A DNA stretch of 64,000 bases from Propionibacteriaceae bacterium (GTDB taxonomy: Bacteria; Actinomycetota; Actinomycetes; Propionibacteriales; Propionibacteriaceae), in contig WQZD01000012.1 of assembly GCA_009780915.1 (NCBI GenBank), forward strand, positions 1-64,000, read 5' to 3'. The notes under the pieces were generated by a model, which was not told the DNA's origin, made no database searches, and saw nothing but the letters and a program-made list of their open reading frames with translations. This document shows, in pieces, positions 26,485-34,662 of the stretch. Position 1 is the first letter of the stretch, and each line of letters opens with the position of its first letter. The translations under genes and the position numbers were made by a program.

Positions 26485-26730
26485 ATGAGCACACCAGACA
26501 CACGATGGCGAAGCGTGGCGGCCCTGATGGCTGCCACGAGCCCCACCGACCCCGAGCCCCCTGGGGACGGTGGGCAGTGGGTGGACCACGCCGAACGCGA
26601 CTTCGGAGCGGCAGCCCGCCAGGCAGTCGCGATTTTCGACATGCTCACAGGATTCCGACCACCGCCACCAAGGAACCGTGTACTTAAGGTGTTACGGCGC
26701 GCATGGTCACGCCGCAGAAAGGACATGTGA
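26485..26730 (+). CDS. Small hypothetical protein
   Basis: 81 aa with GAAAGG upstream of the ATG. No family recognised. The last 18 codons run through the family-A promoter copy at 26674, ending where the next gene starts (ATGTGATG). Either the promoter evolved inside the gene or a promoter cassette inserted and extended the reading frame. Confidence 0.5.
   Translation: MSTPDTRWRSVAALMAATSPTDPEPPGDGGQWVDHAERDFGAAARQAVAIFDMLTGFRPPPPRNRVLKVLRRAWSRRRKDM
26674..26686 (+). promoter_or_regulatory. Family-A promoter (26730 gene)
   Basis: AACCGTGTACTTA preceded by the same CGCCACCAAGG as at 26062. A GTG only 2-3 nt beyond the motif begins a 13-codon frame that ends one base into the ATG at 26730, so a leader-type coupling is again possible. 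Confidence 0.55.
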
Positions 26731-27149
26731 TGAGTTTCAGCGTCGACCTCAACGGGTGCTCGACACTCACCTGCGACTGCCACCAGTGCGGGAAACGGTA
26801 CGTGACATTGCGGCGCAACCGGGTCGCGACCCGTCGCGGAGCGAGAACCCTCGGATGGTCTCACATGCGCGGCGGTGTGGACTGGTGCCCCCGCCACACC
26901 ATCGACATGGCCGTCTATGTCGATGGGACCAACCCCGCATGCTCCTGCGACCACGGCGACTTGCGCCGGGCCGTGTACGCCACATGGTTGCGCCACAAAC
27001 CCGTGACCACGACCGCCACCGGACAGGTGTGCGCGGACTGTCACAGCACATGGCCATGCGGGACGTCCCGCTCCCTGTTCACCGAACTGCGATTCGACGG
27101 GGACCCCGACGACTTCGCCGACTACCTGAGAAAGGACACCCGGCCATGA
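26730..27149 (+). CDS. Cysteine-rich putative zinc protein
   Basis: 139 aa. Cysteine/histidine groups CDCHQCG, CPRH, CSCDHGD and CADCHSTWPC suggest two zinc sites. GAAAGGACATGTG precedes the ATG. It overlaps the next gene by 4 nt. No family recognised; a nucleic-acid or protein-binding adaptor is plausible. Confidence 0.65.
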   Translation: MSFSVDLNGCSTLTCDCHQCGKRYVTLRRNRVATRRGARTLGWSHMRGGVDWCPRHTIDMAVYVDGTNPACSCDHGDLRRAVYATWLRHKPVTTTATGQVCADCHSTWPCGTSRSLFTELRFDGDPDDFADYLRKDTRP

Positions 27150-27622
27150 GCAGCTATTATTGCGTCCACCTGGACGGCGAAGCGGCCAAGCTCGCCCGCT
27201 ACATCCTGGCGAACTACGGCCCCGTCCCCGCCATCCAGGCGGTCGCGCATGTCACCGACTGGCACTGGCGCTTAGACGGCACCACCGATGGGGGAGTCCG
27301 CCCGGGCAGCCCTCCCCCGTGGCACGAGTGTGGGACCCCCCGGGAGGCGCTCATCGACGGGGACAAGTTCATGATCTGCGCAGATCGTGACTACGTCACC
27401 GTCGTCCATGTGCTCACCCACACCACCCATGTCAGCGTCCACCGTGACGGGAAAGACCCCTGGGACGTGTCCGGCGCCGTCGAGGCACAGATGACCAGCT
27501 CCCTGTGCGTCAGGGCTGGGCTGTCATGGGAGGACGCCTCGCGGGTGCTGAGGGCACCTGAGGGGGAGGGCACCAGGATCGACGACACCGTGTACCAGGT
27601 CACTCGCGAGCCACTGCCGTGA
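27146..27622 (+). CDS. Hypothetical protein
   Basis: 158 aa, translationally coupled to the preceding zinc protein (ATGA). Contains the run TVVHVLTHTTHVSVHRDGKDPWDV and a DDTVYQV end; predicted to be soluble. No motif that I can assign. Probably part of the same 26.7-27.6 kb operon. Confidence 0.6.
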   Translation: MSSYYCVHLDGEAAKLARYILANYGPVPAIQAVAHVTDWHWRLDGTTDGGVRPGSPPPWHECGTPREALIDGDKFMICADRDYVTVVHVLTHTTHVSVHRDGKDPWDVSGAVEAQMTSSLCVRAGLSWEDASRVLRAPEGEGTRIDDTVYQVTREPLP

Positions 27623-27714
27623 CCCACACCATCGTCCCGCCCACATGCCAGTGGGCGGCGCTAGCGTGACACCCACGTCCTTGGACGAAACCTCACGAGA
27701 CCAGGAGATAGGTG

Positions 27715-28176
27715 ATGACAATCACGAACACCACACCACACACTAATATTGACGATTTGCTGGGAGACCGCAAGGAGCTGGTCGTCACCACCGTCATGGG
27801 CATCATGAAAGCAGATATTGCGGAAGACATGGAGTTACTGCCGCCGGGACTAGCCAAGGTGGCGTTGTCAAACGCGATCAAGGCTGCGGAGCGGATCATC
27901 CTCGCCGTGTTAGAGACGTCCGGTTGGCGACCACCCACCCTCTCGCCACAGGACCTCGCATGCGAGCCGGGTGAGATAGTGGTCACGATCGACCAGCATG
28001 TCCTGGAGGAGATCATCGACCATGCGAAGTTCGGAATCGACTGCGGGCTCATCGAATGGACAAGCGGGAGTGAGTACGACGAAGCCATGGCGCTCATCCC
28101 TCAAGCCTGGGAGGCGTGCGAGAACGCGTACGATCCCAGACGGGCGCCCAACGACATGACAGCAGGCCGCTCATGA
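27715..28176 (+). CDS. Hypothetical protein
   Basis: 153 aa from the ATG at 27715 (GTG at 27712 directly before it). CAGGAGATAGGTG is a good ribosome site. Mainly helical and acidic; DNA is lower in GC than neighbours. It overlaps or abuts the exonuclease gene that follows. Function unknown. Confidence 0.6.
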   Translation: MTITNTTPHTNIDDLLGDRKELVVTTVMGIMKADIAEDMELLPPGLAKVALSNAIKAAERIILAVLETSGWRPPTLSPQDLACEPGEIVVTIDQHVLEEIIDHAKFGIDCGLIEWTSGSEYDEAMALIPQAWEACENAYDPRRAPNDMTAGRS

Positions 28177-28195
28177 CAGCAAAGATCGCCCCCAC

Positions 28196-28762
28196 GTGTA
28201 CCTGTGGTGCGACACTGAGACCACAGGTTTGACACCCGCCACCTCCAGAATCGTCGAAATCGCCGCCACGATCACTGATCCCAGCGGGACCCGGCTCTCC
28301 GACACCTTCACCGCCACACTCCCGCTCACCAGCGACGAGTGGGGAGCCACAGACCCGCATGTGAAGGCGATGCACACCACCTCCGGGCTGGCCTCGGAGA
28401 TCACCATTCTCGGCCCCTCAGACGTGACGACGGCACGCCGAGACGCCGACAGGCGCCTGTGCGCGTGGATCGACGCCCACGCCCCCACGGGTCACGACGT
28501 CGTTCTAGCCGGGTCGTCCACCGGCTTCGACAAGGCCATGCTCGCCACCCACATGCCGCTCACCTCCTCACGTCTGCACTACCGGACCATGGACGTGTCC
28601 AACATCATGATGCTGATGCGCGCAGCCACCGGGGAGCACCTGTCCGTCCAAGGCCACGGAAACGCCCACCGCACTGAAAACGACATGGAGGACTCGTTCT
28701 CGTACTACGTGAGGACCGTCGACCGCCTGAAGGGCGCAAAACGACCGCCCGTACCCCGTTAG
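28196..28762 (+). CDS. Oligoribonuclease-like DEDDh exonuclease
   Basis: 188 aa from the GTG at 28196. CDTETTGL (Asp6, Glu8), AGSSTGFDKAML, LHYRTMDVSNI and HRTENDMEDS give the DEDDh 3'-5' exonuclease set, and MH-TSGL plus LHYR match oligoribonuclease more closely than DnaQ. The enzyme would finish degrading short RNA or linear dinucleotides, or trim 3' ends of transferred DNA. Hosts normally have their own orn, so this is an accessory copy. The stop codon lies inside the following terminator. Confidence 0.8.
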   Translation: MYLWCDTETTGLTPATSRIVEIAATITDPSGTRLSDTFTATLPLTSDEWGATDPHVKAMHTTSGLASEITILGPSDVTTARRDADRRLCAWIDAHAPTGHDVVLAGSSTGFDKAMLATHMPLTSSRLHYRTMDVSNIMMLMRAATGEHLSVQGHGNAHRTENDMEDSFSYYVRTVDRLKGAKRPPVPR

Positions 28763-28777
28763 CGGGGCGCGGGCGGT
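28744..28777. terminator. Strong terminator between convergent gene blocks
   Basis: ACCGCCCG (28744-28751) pairs with 28770-28777 and an inner CCCCG/CGGGG pair extends the stem, followed by TT. It separates the rightward block (1-28.8 kb) from the leftward block (28.8-38.7 kb) and overlaps the exonuclease stop. Confidence 0.75.
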
Positions 28778-28799
28778 TCAGGTTCGTCGTCGGAGCGGT

Positions 28800-29300
28800 C
28801 TAGGGATGGGACGTCTCCCAGATGCTCTGGACCTCGGCGCTGATCGCGTCTGTCGCCTCGGCGGACACGTCGACAGTCCAGCGTTCCGCGCCCCACTGGC
28901 CTTGCACCTCGCACGTGCGGGTGTCGAGCCAGATGTCGGGACCATTACCGGCGAGCAGGAGCCGACTGGACCTGTAATCGCCGCTCGTGAACACGGTGAC
29001 GTCGATGTCGTAAGCCTTCTCGACCAACGCGCGAATCTTCGCGCGCCGCACATCGTCGTTCGTGTAACCCCACGACAGGTACTCGTCGACGAATGATTCT
29101 TCAGTGTGGCCGTTGAACTCCAGATAGGCCGCCTCCAGCTCCCCACTGGTGACATTCTCGACCAGCCACGCCTGAGTCAGGCAGTGGTCCCGCAAGTCTT
29201 TCTGAATCTTAGTCAGGTTCTCAGCGGCGTTTTTCAGAACACCACCGCACTGGGGGCATGTTCCCGCGCTGTACCCGTGCACGGTCGAACCATCGGTCAT
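28800..29300 (-). CDS. Zinc-knuckle paralogue (degenerate tag)
   Basis: 166 aa from the ATG at 29300 with GGAGGAG upstream. The first CPQCGG survives but the distal H-x-C of the tag is gone. The rest aligns with the neighbouring 29376 protein: SFVDEYL..GYT.DDVR, SGDYRSSRLLL, GPDIW.DTRT...G.WG. The two are tandem duplicates, this one downstream. Function unknown. Confidence 0.7.
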   Translation of the reverse strand: MTDGSTVHGYSAGTCPQCGGVLKNAAENLTKIQKDLRDHCLTQAWLVENVTSGELEAAYLEFNGHTEESFVDEYLSWGYTNDDVRRAKIRALVEKAYDIDVTVFTSGDYRSSRLLLAGNGPDIWLDTRTCEVQGQWGAERWTVDVSAEATDAISAEVQSIWETSHP

Positions 29301-29375
29301 AGTGAGCTCCTCCACAGTCGTCTGGTCCGCGCTGGGTGCGTCATGGACCTGTGGTTCGATCGTACACCGTCGAGC

Positions 29376-29942
29376 CTACTCGGCACGGGCCACCTGCGGG
29401 TTGAGGTCCTCCCACAACTGCCCACAGAACTCGTCGACCAAGCCCGTGGCCTCCGATGAGGCGTGGACCACGCACTCGTCCGAACCCCACTGGCCCTCGA
29501 CCTTGCCCGTGCGTGTGTCGAACCAGATGTCGGGGCCACCGTCGCCGAGCAGGAGACGGCTGGACCTGTAATCACCGCTCTGGGACACGGTCGTCTCGAT
29601 GTCGTAGACATCCTCCACGAACTTGCGGACCTTCACCTGCCGCACATCATCAAAGGTGTAGCCCGGCCACAGGTACTCGTCGACGAAGGTGTCCTCGTCC
29701 ATCCCGACCCAAGCCAGGTACCCTGCGGACAAACCACCGTCAGCGAGGTGGTCGATCATCCGTGCTTCCGCGTCGCAGTTCTCACGCAACTGGCGCTGAA
29801 CGTGTGTCAGTCCGCTGTCGCCCCCCAAGGCGTCGACATCCGCGTCACCGGGACGAGACTCGCACACGTGCCCGTTCTTCAAACTCGCGCCACAGTACTG
29901 GCAGTTGCTGATGCCGTACCCGGTTCTCGCCGTGGTTGTCAT
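29376..29942 (-). CDS. Zinc-knuckle-tagged protein
   Basis: 188 aa. Starts with CQYCGASLKNGHVC then ADVDALGG, the full tag. The C-terminal domain is shared with the 28800 protein and centres on YRSSRLLLGDGGPDIWFDTRT. AGAAGGAGTCC precedes the ATG and a family-B promoter lies 57 bp further upstream. No catalytic residues are obvious; a binding role, immunity or a transferred effector is possible. Confidence 0.72.
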   Translation of the reverse strand: MTTTARTGYGISNCQYCGASLKNGHVCESRPGDADVDALGGDSGLTHVQRQLRENCDAEARMIDHLADGGLSAGYLAWVGMDEDTFVDEYLWPGYTFDDVRQVKVRKFVEDVYDIETTVSQSGDYRSSRLLLGDGGPDIWFDTRTGKVEGQWGSDECVVHASSEATGLVDEFCGQLWEDLNPQVARAE

Positions 29943-29998
29943 GGTTGTGGACTCCTTCTCTCCTGGCTCACACCGGTGGTCGCTGTGAGCGCATACAC

Positions 29999-30015
29999 GT
30001 ATAGATGCGACACCG
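29999..30015 (-). promoter_or_regulatory. Family-B promoter-like motif
   Basis: Reads CGGTGTCGCATCTATAC on the minus strand, identical to the plus-strand copy at 21347, and drives toward the zinc-knuckle genes at 29942. Confidence 0.55.
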
Positions 30016-30151
30016 TGTCACGTGGTTGGCATCACGTCGTCTGGAACAGTCTGCGGATGGTACCAGCGTATTTTCCGGCGGAAAGGATCGGAGTCGACGG
30101 CGCCGTGCGCATGTGGCGCCACCCGCCCGGACACGGTGGCAGTGACGGTGG

Positions 30152-32320
30152 TCACGGCTGTCTCCTCGTGGGTGAGCCGGTGCGGTGCTGGGCGAGCCAG
30201 GCGGTGGCGTCCGCCACGGTGGACAGGCGTGCGCCGAACTCGTCGACGGCTTTCATGAGGAAGGATCGGGTGGGGGGCTTGTACCCGCCGGTGGCCTCGG
30301 CGAGCCGGGGGTCGAGGATGGCGACCATGCCCGTGTCGGAGGTGGACCGGATCAGGCGCCCTGCGGCCTGTTGGAGCAGTGTGCGGGCGTCACCGTAGTA
30401 GATGATCCGGTCGGCGTCCCAGTGGCTCATCTGTGCCCGTGTGGCGGTGTCGAGGACCCGTGCGTCGTCGACGGGATTGGGGGCCGCTCTGGGCACGCGA
30501 TCGATGATGACGAGGGTGTTGGTGGTCCCCGGCGCGTCCACGCCCGTCATTAGACTGCGCGTGCCCACCAGGATCGACGACTGGTCCTTCTTCCACTCGT
30601 CCACGGTGACTTTCACACTCGTCCCGTCCCACTGGGACAGCACCCGCACTTTGGGCCTCCCGCTCCTGCCCTTGAGCATTCGGCGCAGGAACGCCGTGTA
30701 GGTTTGTCCGTTGGAGGTGGTGGCCGCCAACACTAGGGCCGATCCACCGTTCGCCGACACTAAATCCACGATCGTGCGGGCCGCCCAGTCCCGGTGGGCG
30801 TCGAGGTCCAGCCGTGAACCCGTGAGCACACCAGGGACACCCGACGGGATCAGGAGCGCAGTGTTGTCTCGGTAGGTGTCGGTGAACGCGGACGGGTACT
30901 GCACAGTCCCGCACCCCAGCCCGGTGCTCCCTCCGAACGCGGCCGGTACGGTGGCCGACAAGCACACCACGTTCACAGGTTGCGACGTGCCAGGTGTGCG
31001 CCACACCGACGACGACAACATGGCGGACACGTCCACCGGGGACGTCTTCACGCTCACCCGGTCGTCGTGACGTTCCGCCCAGCGGGCGACACCGACGGGG
31101 GGTTGGTTCACATCGTCCACACCCTCACGTACCATGGCGATCCTCGACAGCAGGCGGGTCAGGGGGATCACCAGACTCGACCCGTCCCGTTGAGCTTTCA
31201 ACCACATAGACATCGATCGGGACAAGTCTTTCAACCAGAGGGACACCACGGGCAGGACCGGGTCGAGGGGGCGGGCGTCGTCAGGGATGCGAGTCACGCC
31301 CTGTGTGGTCGCGACACTGGCGAGGGTGTTGTCGAGCAGCGCGGCGACGTCACGGCCCCGCACCGTGAGCGCGTGCTCCGAGGACGACTCGGACACGGCA
31401 GGGAGTTTCAGTGCCGCCACGGCGTCCACCAGTCGCAGGACGGCCCTGCCCGACACCTCGGTGGCCCCCTGGGAGCGCACATGCCCGGGGAGCGCGTGGC
31501 ACTCGTCGACGATGATGGAGTCGAAAACACCCAGGGTGGTGTTTCCGGTCACGACAGGCGCGCCCGTGGCGGCCTGGATGGCGAGGAGGGTGTGGTTGGT
31601 GACCACGATATCGGCTTTGGAGGTCAGGTCTCGGGCACGTCGTGGCAAGCACACGTCCACGAACGGACACGTGGCGCCGGGGCAGTCCGTGGACTGCACC
31701 GACATCTGCGACCACTCCTTGTCGCTGATCTCCCCCGTGTACTGGTGCCGGTCGCCGTCCCCGTCGTTGAGCGCTTCTCGCACCCCCCATAACGCGGCTT
31801 CTTGAACGGGCGTGGGGGCCACCAGGGACGCCAGCGCCTCTTCGGCCTCCTCCAGGTCTGCGGCATCGGCTCCGGACACCCCCACACAGGCCAAAGCGCA
31901 CGCGTAGTTTGACCACCCCTTGTGCACCGCGATCGTCACCGGGGGCAACCCCAGGGCGGTGGCGGCCTGTGCGACGACCGGGGCGTCCTTCGTCATGATC
32001 TGCGATTGGAGGGCGAGGGAGTCCGTGGACACCACCGTGCGGCGCCCACGGCTGGCCGCCACCCAGGCTGGAGCCAACTCCGCGAGGGTCTTCCCCACCC
32101 CCACCGGTGCGCATCCCACCAACCGACGCGTGACATCCTCCATGTCAGGGTCTACTGGGACGCCCAATCCCATCGTGCGCGAAATGTCGGCGCATAACGC
32201 GGCCTGGCCAGGTCGCGGCTCATGTCCGGGGGCCACCAGTGCCACGCACGCACGCAGCACATCCATGGCGTCGACGGGAGGGACGTGGGCATAGTCAGCA
32301 TGATCATCATCAGGGCGCAT
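30152..32320 (-). CDS. DinG/XPD-like ATP-dependent helicase
   Basis: 722 aa from the ATG at 32320. Walker A GVGKT (near residue 75), DECHALPG as the DEAH-type box (near 270), GTRSLMTGVDAPG and QAAGRLIRS as motif VI (near 655). Cysteines in TDCPGATCPFVDVC (about 210-225) fit the Fe-S cluster of the DinG/XPD group. Such 5'-3' helicases unwind R-loops, G-quadruplexes and forked DNA; DinG-family helicases accompany several type IV and V CRISPR loci and also plasmids. The ATG is 8 nt after a TGTACT box and no ribosome site is present, so the mRNA is probably leaderless. An in-frame extension reads back through the CRISPR array to 32566. Confidence 0.85.
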   Translation of the reverse strand: MRPDDDHADYAHVPPVDAMDVLRACVALVAPGHEPRPGQAALCADISRTMGLGVPVDPDMEDVTRRLVGCAPVGVGKTLAELAPAWVAASRGRRTVVSTDSLALQSQIMTKDAPVVAQAATALGLPPVTIAVHKGWSNYACALACVGVSGADAADLEEAEEALASLVAPTPVQEAALWGVREALNDGDGDRHQYTGEISDKEWSQMSVQSTDCPGATCPFVDVCLPRRARDLTSKADIVVTNHTLLAIQAATGAPVVTGNTTLGVFDSIIVDECHALPGHVRSQGATEVSGRAVLRLVDAVAALKLPAVSESSSEHALTVRGRDVAALLDNTLASVATTQGVTRIPDDARPLDPVLPVVSLWLKDLSRSMSMWLKAQRDGSSLVIPLTRLLSRIAMVREGVDDVNQPPVGVARWAERHDDRVSVKTSPVDVSAMLSSSVWRTPGTSQPVNVVCLSATVPAAFGGSTGLGCGTVQYPSAFTDTYRDNTALLIPSGVPGVLTGSRLDLDAHRDWAARTIVDLVSANGGSALVLAATTSNGQTYTAFLRRMLKGRSGRPKVRVLSQWDGTSVKVTVDEWKKDQSSILVGTRSLMTGVDAPGTTNTLVIIDRVPRAAPNPVDDARVLDTATRAQMSHWDADRIIYYGDARTLLQQAAGRLIRSTSDTGMVAILDPRLAEATGGYKPPTRSFLMKAVDEFGARLSTVADATAWLAQHRTGSPTRRQP

Positions 32321-32326
32321 ACATGG

Positions 32327-32339
32327 TAAGTACACGGTT
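32327..32339 (-). promoter_or_regulatory. Family-A promoter (DinG-like gene)
   Basis: AACCGTGTACTTA on the minus strand, TGTACT placed 8 nt before the ATG at 32320. It lies between the helicase gene and the CRISPR array, so the helicase can be expressed independently of cas12m. Confidence 0.65.
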
Positions 32340-32374
32340 CCATGGCGCTGGCGTCCAACAGCGAGCTGTCGCAT

Positions 32375-32538
32375 GTCGTCGGCGTGGTTGCCCCGACGCT
32401 GGCGGACGCCCCATATCGTGGGTCTGGGTGAGCGGAAGGTCGTCGGTGTGGTTGCCCCGACGCTGGCGGACGCCGTCATGGTCATGCTGTCTAAGTACAC
32501 GGGTCGTCGGTGTGGTTGCCCCGACGCTGGCGGACGCC
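32375..32538 (-). CRISPR. Three-repeat type V-M mini-array
   Basis: Repeats of 36 nt at 32375-32410, 32439-32474 and 32503-32538 with two 28-nt spacers give an exact 64-nt period. The last two repeats are identical; the first differs by one base. Read on the minus strand, in line with cas12m, each repeat ends with a 6-bp hairpin (CGTCGG...CCGACG, 10-nt loop) plus AC directly before the spacer, the layout of Cas12 crRNA handles. Spacer 32502-32475 starts CCGTGTACTTA and continues GACAGCATGACC; spacer 32438-32411 has no match that I can find in the window. A 140-bp leader region holds a CGCGGT/ACCGCG hairpin at 32587-32602. No cas1/cas2 are present. Confidence 0.88.
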
Positions 32539-32683
32539 TGTGACCCACATTTTGTGGTGGTGACACGGAGTGCCACTGTCTGCGGACGCGGTGAAAACCG
32601 CGTGAGACGAGATGGTCGCGTAGGCGTACGGGTGGACGTGGCCCGTTTTCTGTGTTGAGTTGTGGTGTGTGTCTGCGACGAGG

Positions 32684-34540
32684 TCAGGCGGTGAGACTGA
32701 GGTCGCGCTGTCTGGCTTGGAGGTGGTGGAGTGCGTTGGTGTTCTGGTCGAAGCTCTCACCGCACCCGTCGCAACGGACGATGGGGTTGAGCCATTTGGT
32801 GTCGCGTGGGTTGGTGTGTCCACACTCGTAGTGGGTGCGCGAGGCGTGCGACGAGTCGAGGCTGCTCACGGTCACGCCGTCTTTCGCGCATGCTGCCGCG
32901 ATGTATTCGCGCAGAGTCCCCGGTGCGGCATAGGTGCGCCTTCTGGCGCCCGGTTGGGTGACGTCGCCTGACAGTTCGGACCTGGCGCTCGTGGCGGCGA
33001 TGGTGGCGAGGTCCATGGAGTCCAGCCCTACGGTGGCCGCCTGTCCGGAGATGACAGCGGCGACGTTGCGGTACACGTCGTTGCGGTGGCTGATGGCTTT
33101 GGCGCGGGTGTTGGCGATAAGGGTGGCGGTGTGTCGATACGCGCCTCTCCAGGCCAGGAGGTCGGCGGTGAGATCGTCGGCCCCGTCGGGGCGGTCGTCC
33201 CTCCATAACCATGCGAGACGGGCGAGTCTGTCGGGGCTTCTCCAGGCGTCGACCAGTGCGGGGGCCAGGGGTTGCGGCTGTTTGGAGGTGGGGTCGCCCA
33301 TGGGTGTGGCGTGGGTGGACAACCATGAGACCAGGGCGTTTTTCGCCGAGCTGAAGGCGGTGCCCTGCTCGCTTTGGAGTTTCTCGACGTGGTTCAGGCG
33401 GGTGAACACCGTCTTGGGGGTGAGGATGGACCCGCCTGTCCCTGAGCCGTCGGTGGTGAACACGTCACCCATGTCGTCGGGGATGTGGAGGGGTGCGTCC
33501 GCCGCCCACCGTGCGACCTCCACTATGTCGGTGTCGACTTCCCGCCATCCCCAATGCAGGACCACGGCGGGTCCGCTGGTGACGGGTGTGGGGTCGGGGA
33601 GCCCTTTCCCGGTGATGGACACGGTGGCGTGGAACGTGGTCCCTCGTCGCTGGATGGTGAGTTTCGCGCCCGTGATGTCCGCCTCGGGTGGGAAGAACCT
33701 GTGCGCCTGGACGGGGAGGTCCACGAAGGTGGGGCTTGAGAGGTCGTCAGCGTACCCGATCCTCATGCGTAGAGTGACGCGCCCGTCCACGCGCTGTTGG
33801 GCGCGGGTTTTTCCCGCCCAAGCGTCGGGGGTGAACCATGGCATGGCCAGCACGTTGCGGTATTTCCCCGTCTCGGTGTCGGCGAGGACTTGGGGGGTGC
33901 GTGGAGGCGCGCCCGCTTGCCGGAGGAGGGACACGGCGAGCGTCCCCGTCTCGTCGAAGCGGTGGTGGCGCATCTGGGCGGGGCTGCCGTTGGCTCGTGA
34001 GGCGCTGATGCGTTTCTCCGCCGTCTCGTGACTGGTACGCACGTCATTGAAGGTCGCGTGATACAGGCGCACGATGCGCCCGTCGCGGTCGGGGATGCCA
34101 CGGGTGCAGTAGGTGGTGTAGAGCTCCTTGCGTCGGGCGTACTGGGCGTCCTTGGCTTGGGCGATCAAGGGTGTGGCGATCACGCCCGCCGTCGTGATCG
34201 CGTCCCGACGTTCCTGCTTCGCGGAACGGACGCTGGCGCGGGCTTGCGTCAGTCGTTGGCGTAGATCGGTGGGGACCTTCTTGCTTTGTGACGCCTGTCG
34301 GGCTTTGCTCTGTTCGTCGAGGAGGGTGGCGAGGAGGTCGTCCGCGTCACGGATGCGTTGTTCGGCGGCGGCGACCTCGGGGAATGACGACCAGATGTCT
34401 TTCAGGGCGTCGTGGTAGTCCAAGGTGGTGGTGACGAGGTCTTCTCGCGCGCAGTGGGCCAACCAGAGTTGGTCACGGACGGAGTCGGGGATGTGGCGTG
34501 ACCAGGTGTGCCATACTCCGTATTTAATGACGGTGATCAT
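32684..34540 (-). CDS. cas12m: Cas12m (type V-M) CRISPR effector
   Basis: 618 aa, the size of known Cas12m (about 600). From memory it parallels the Mycolicibacterium mucogenicum protein throughout: an N-terminal IPDSVRDQLWLAHCAREDL...DIWSSFPEVAAAE helix bundle, LRHHRFD-like MRHHRFDETG, RQAGAPPRTP, and a C-terminal zinc ribbon (ECGHTNPRD, RCDGCGESFDQ). The RuvC-I aspartate is replaced (VVLHWGWR, His329) as in that protein, while an aspartate remains in GLDSMD (Asp507). Cas12m binds target DNA and silences without cutting. The ATG at 34540 has GAAAGAAGGACACC upstream. The array lies 3' of the gene and is probably processed by the same protein. Confidence 0.92.
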   Translation of the reverse strand: MITVIKYGVWHTWSRHIPDSVRDQLWLAHCAREDLVTTTLDYHDALKDIWSSFPEVAAAEQRIRDADDLLATLLDEQSKARQASQSKKVPTDLRQRLTQARASVRSAKQERRDAITTAGVIATPLIAQAKDAQYARRKELYTTYCTRGIPDRDGRIVRLYHATFNDVRTSHETAEKRISASRANGSPAQMRHHRFDETGTLAVSLLRQAGAPPRTPQVLADTETGKYRNVLAMPWFTPDAWAGKTRAQQRVDGRVTLRMRIGYADDLSSPTFVDLPVQAHRFFPPEADITGAKLTIQRRGTTFHATVSITGKGLPDPTPVTSGPAVVLHWGWREVDTDIVEVARWAADAPLHIPDDMGDVFTTDGSGTGGSILTPKTVFTRLNHVEKLQSEQGTAFSSAKNALVSWLSTHATPMGDPTSKQPQPLAPALVDAWRSPDRLARLAWLWRDDRPDGADDLTADLLAWRGAYRHTATLIANTRAKAISHRNDVYRNVAAVISGQAATVGLDSMDLATIAATSARSELSGDVTQPGARRRTYAAPGTLREYIAAACAKDGVTVSSLDSSHASRTHYECGHTNPRDTKWLNPIVRCDGCGESFDQNTNALHHLQARQRDLSLTA

Positions 34541-34583
34541 GGTGTCCTTCTTTCCTGTCACGTCGCGCTACGTCGTCACCCAT
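34524..34583 (-). CDS. Leader ORF overlapping the cas12m start
   Basis: ATG at 34583, 3 nt after the TATACT box of a family-A motif, opens a 19-codon frame (MGDDVARRDRKEGHH...) that ends 14 nt inside cas12m in another frame. Ribosomes finishing it would release over the cas12m start, which could couple or limit effector synthesis. Supported only by position. Confidence 0.35.
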   Translation of the reverse strand: MGDDVARRDRKEGHHDHRH

Positions 34584-34585
34584 GG

Positions 34586-34597
34586 AAGTATACGGTT
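34586..34597 (-). promoter_or_regulatory. Family-A promoter (cas12m)
   Basis: Minus-strand AACCGTATACTT, a one-base variant of the family-A motif with a better -10 (TATACT). It precedes the leader ORF and cas12m. Because one spacer of the array carries the same motif, this site is a possible autoregulatory target. Confidence 0.6.
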
Positions 34598-34662
34598 GAG
34601 GCCCGGTCACGGACGGGGGCCTCGTTTGCGCTTGTCGCATGGGTTTCCTACTGGGCCGCTGG

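Noticed and set aside
32375..32566. Array read as an N-terminal extension of the DinG-like helicase
   Set aside because: The frame is open, but the 64-nt periodicity, 28-nt spacers and promoter at 32327 fit a CRISPR array better; a minor extended form from the promoter inside the spacer is not excluded.
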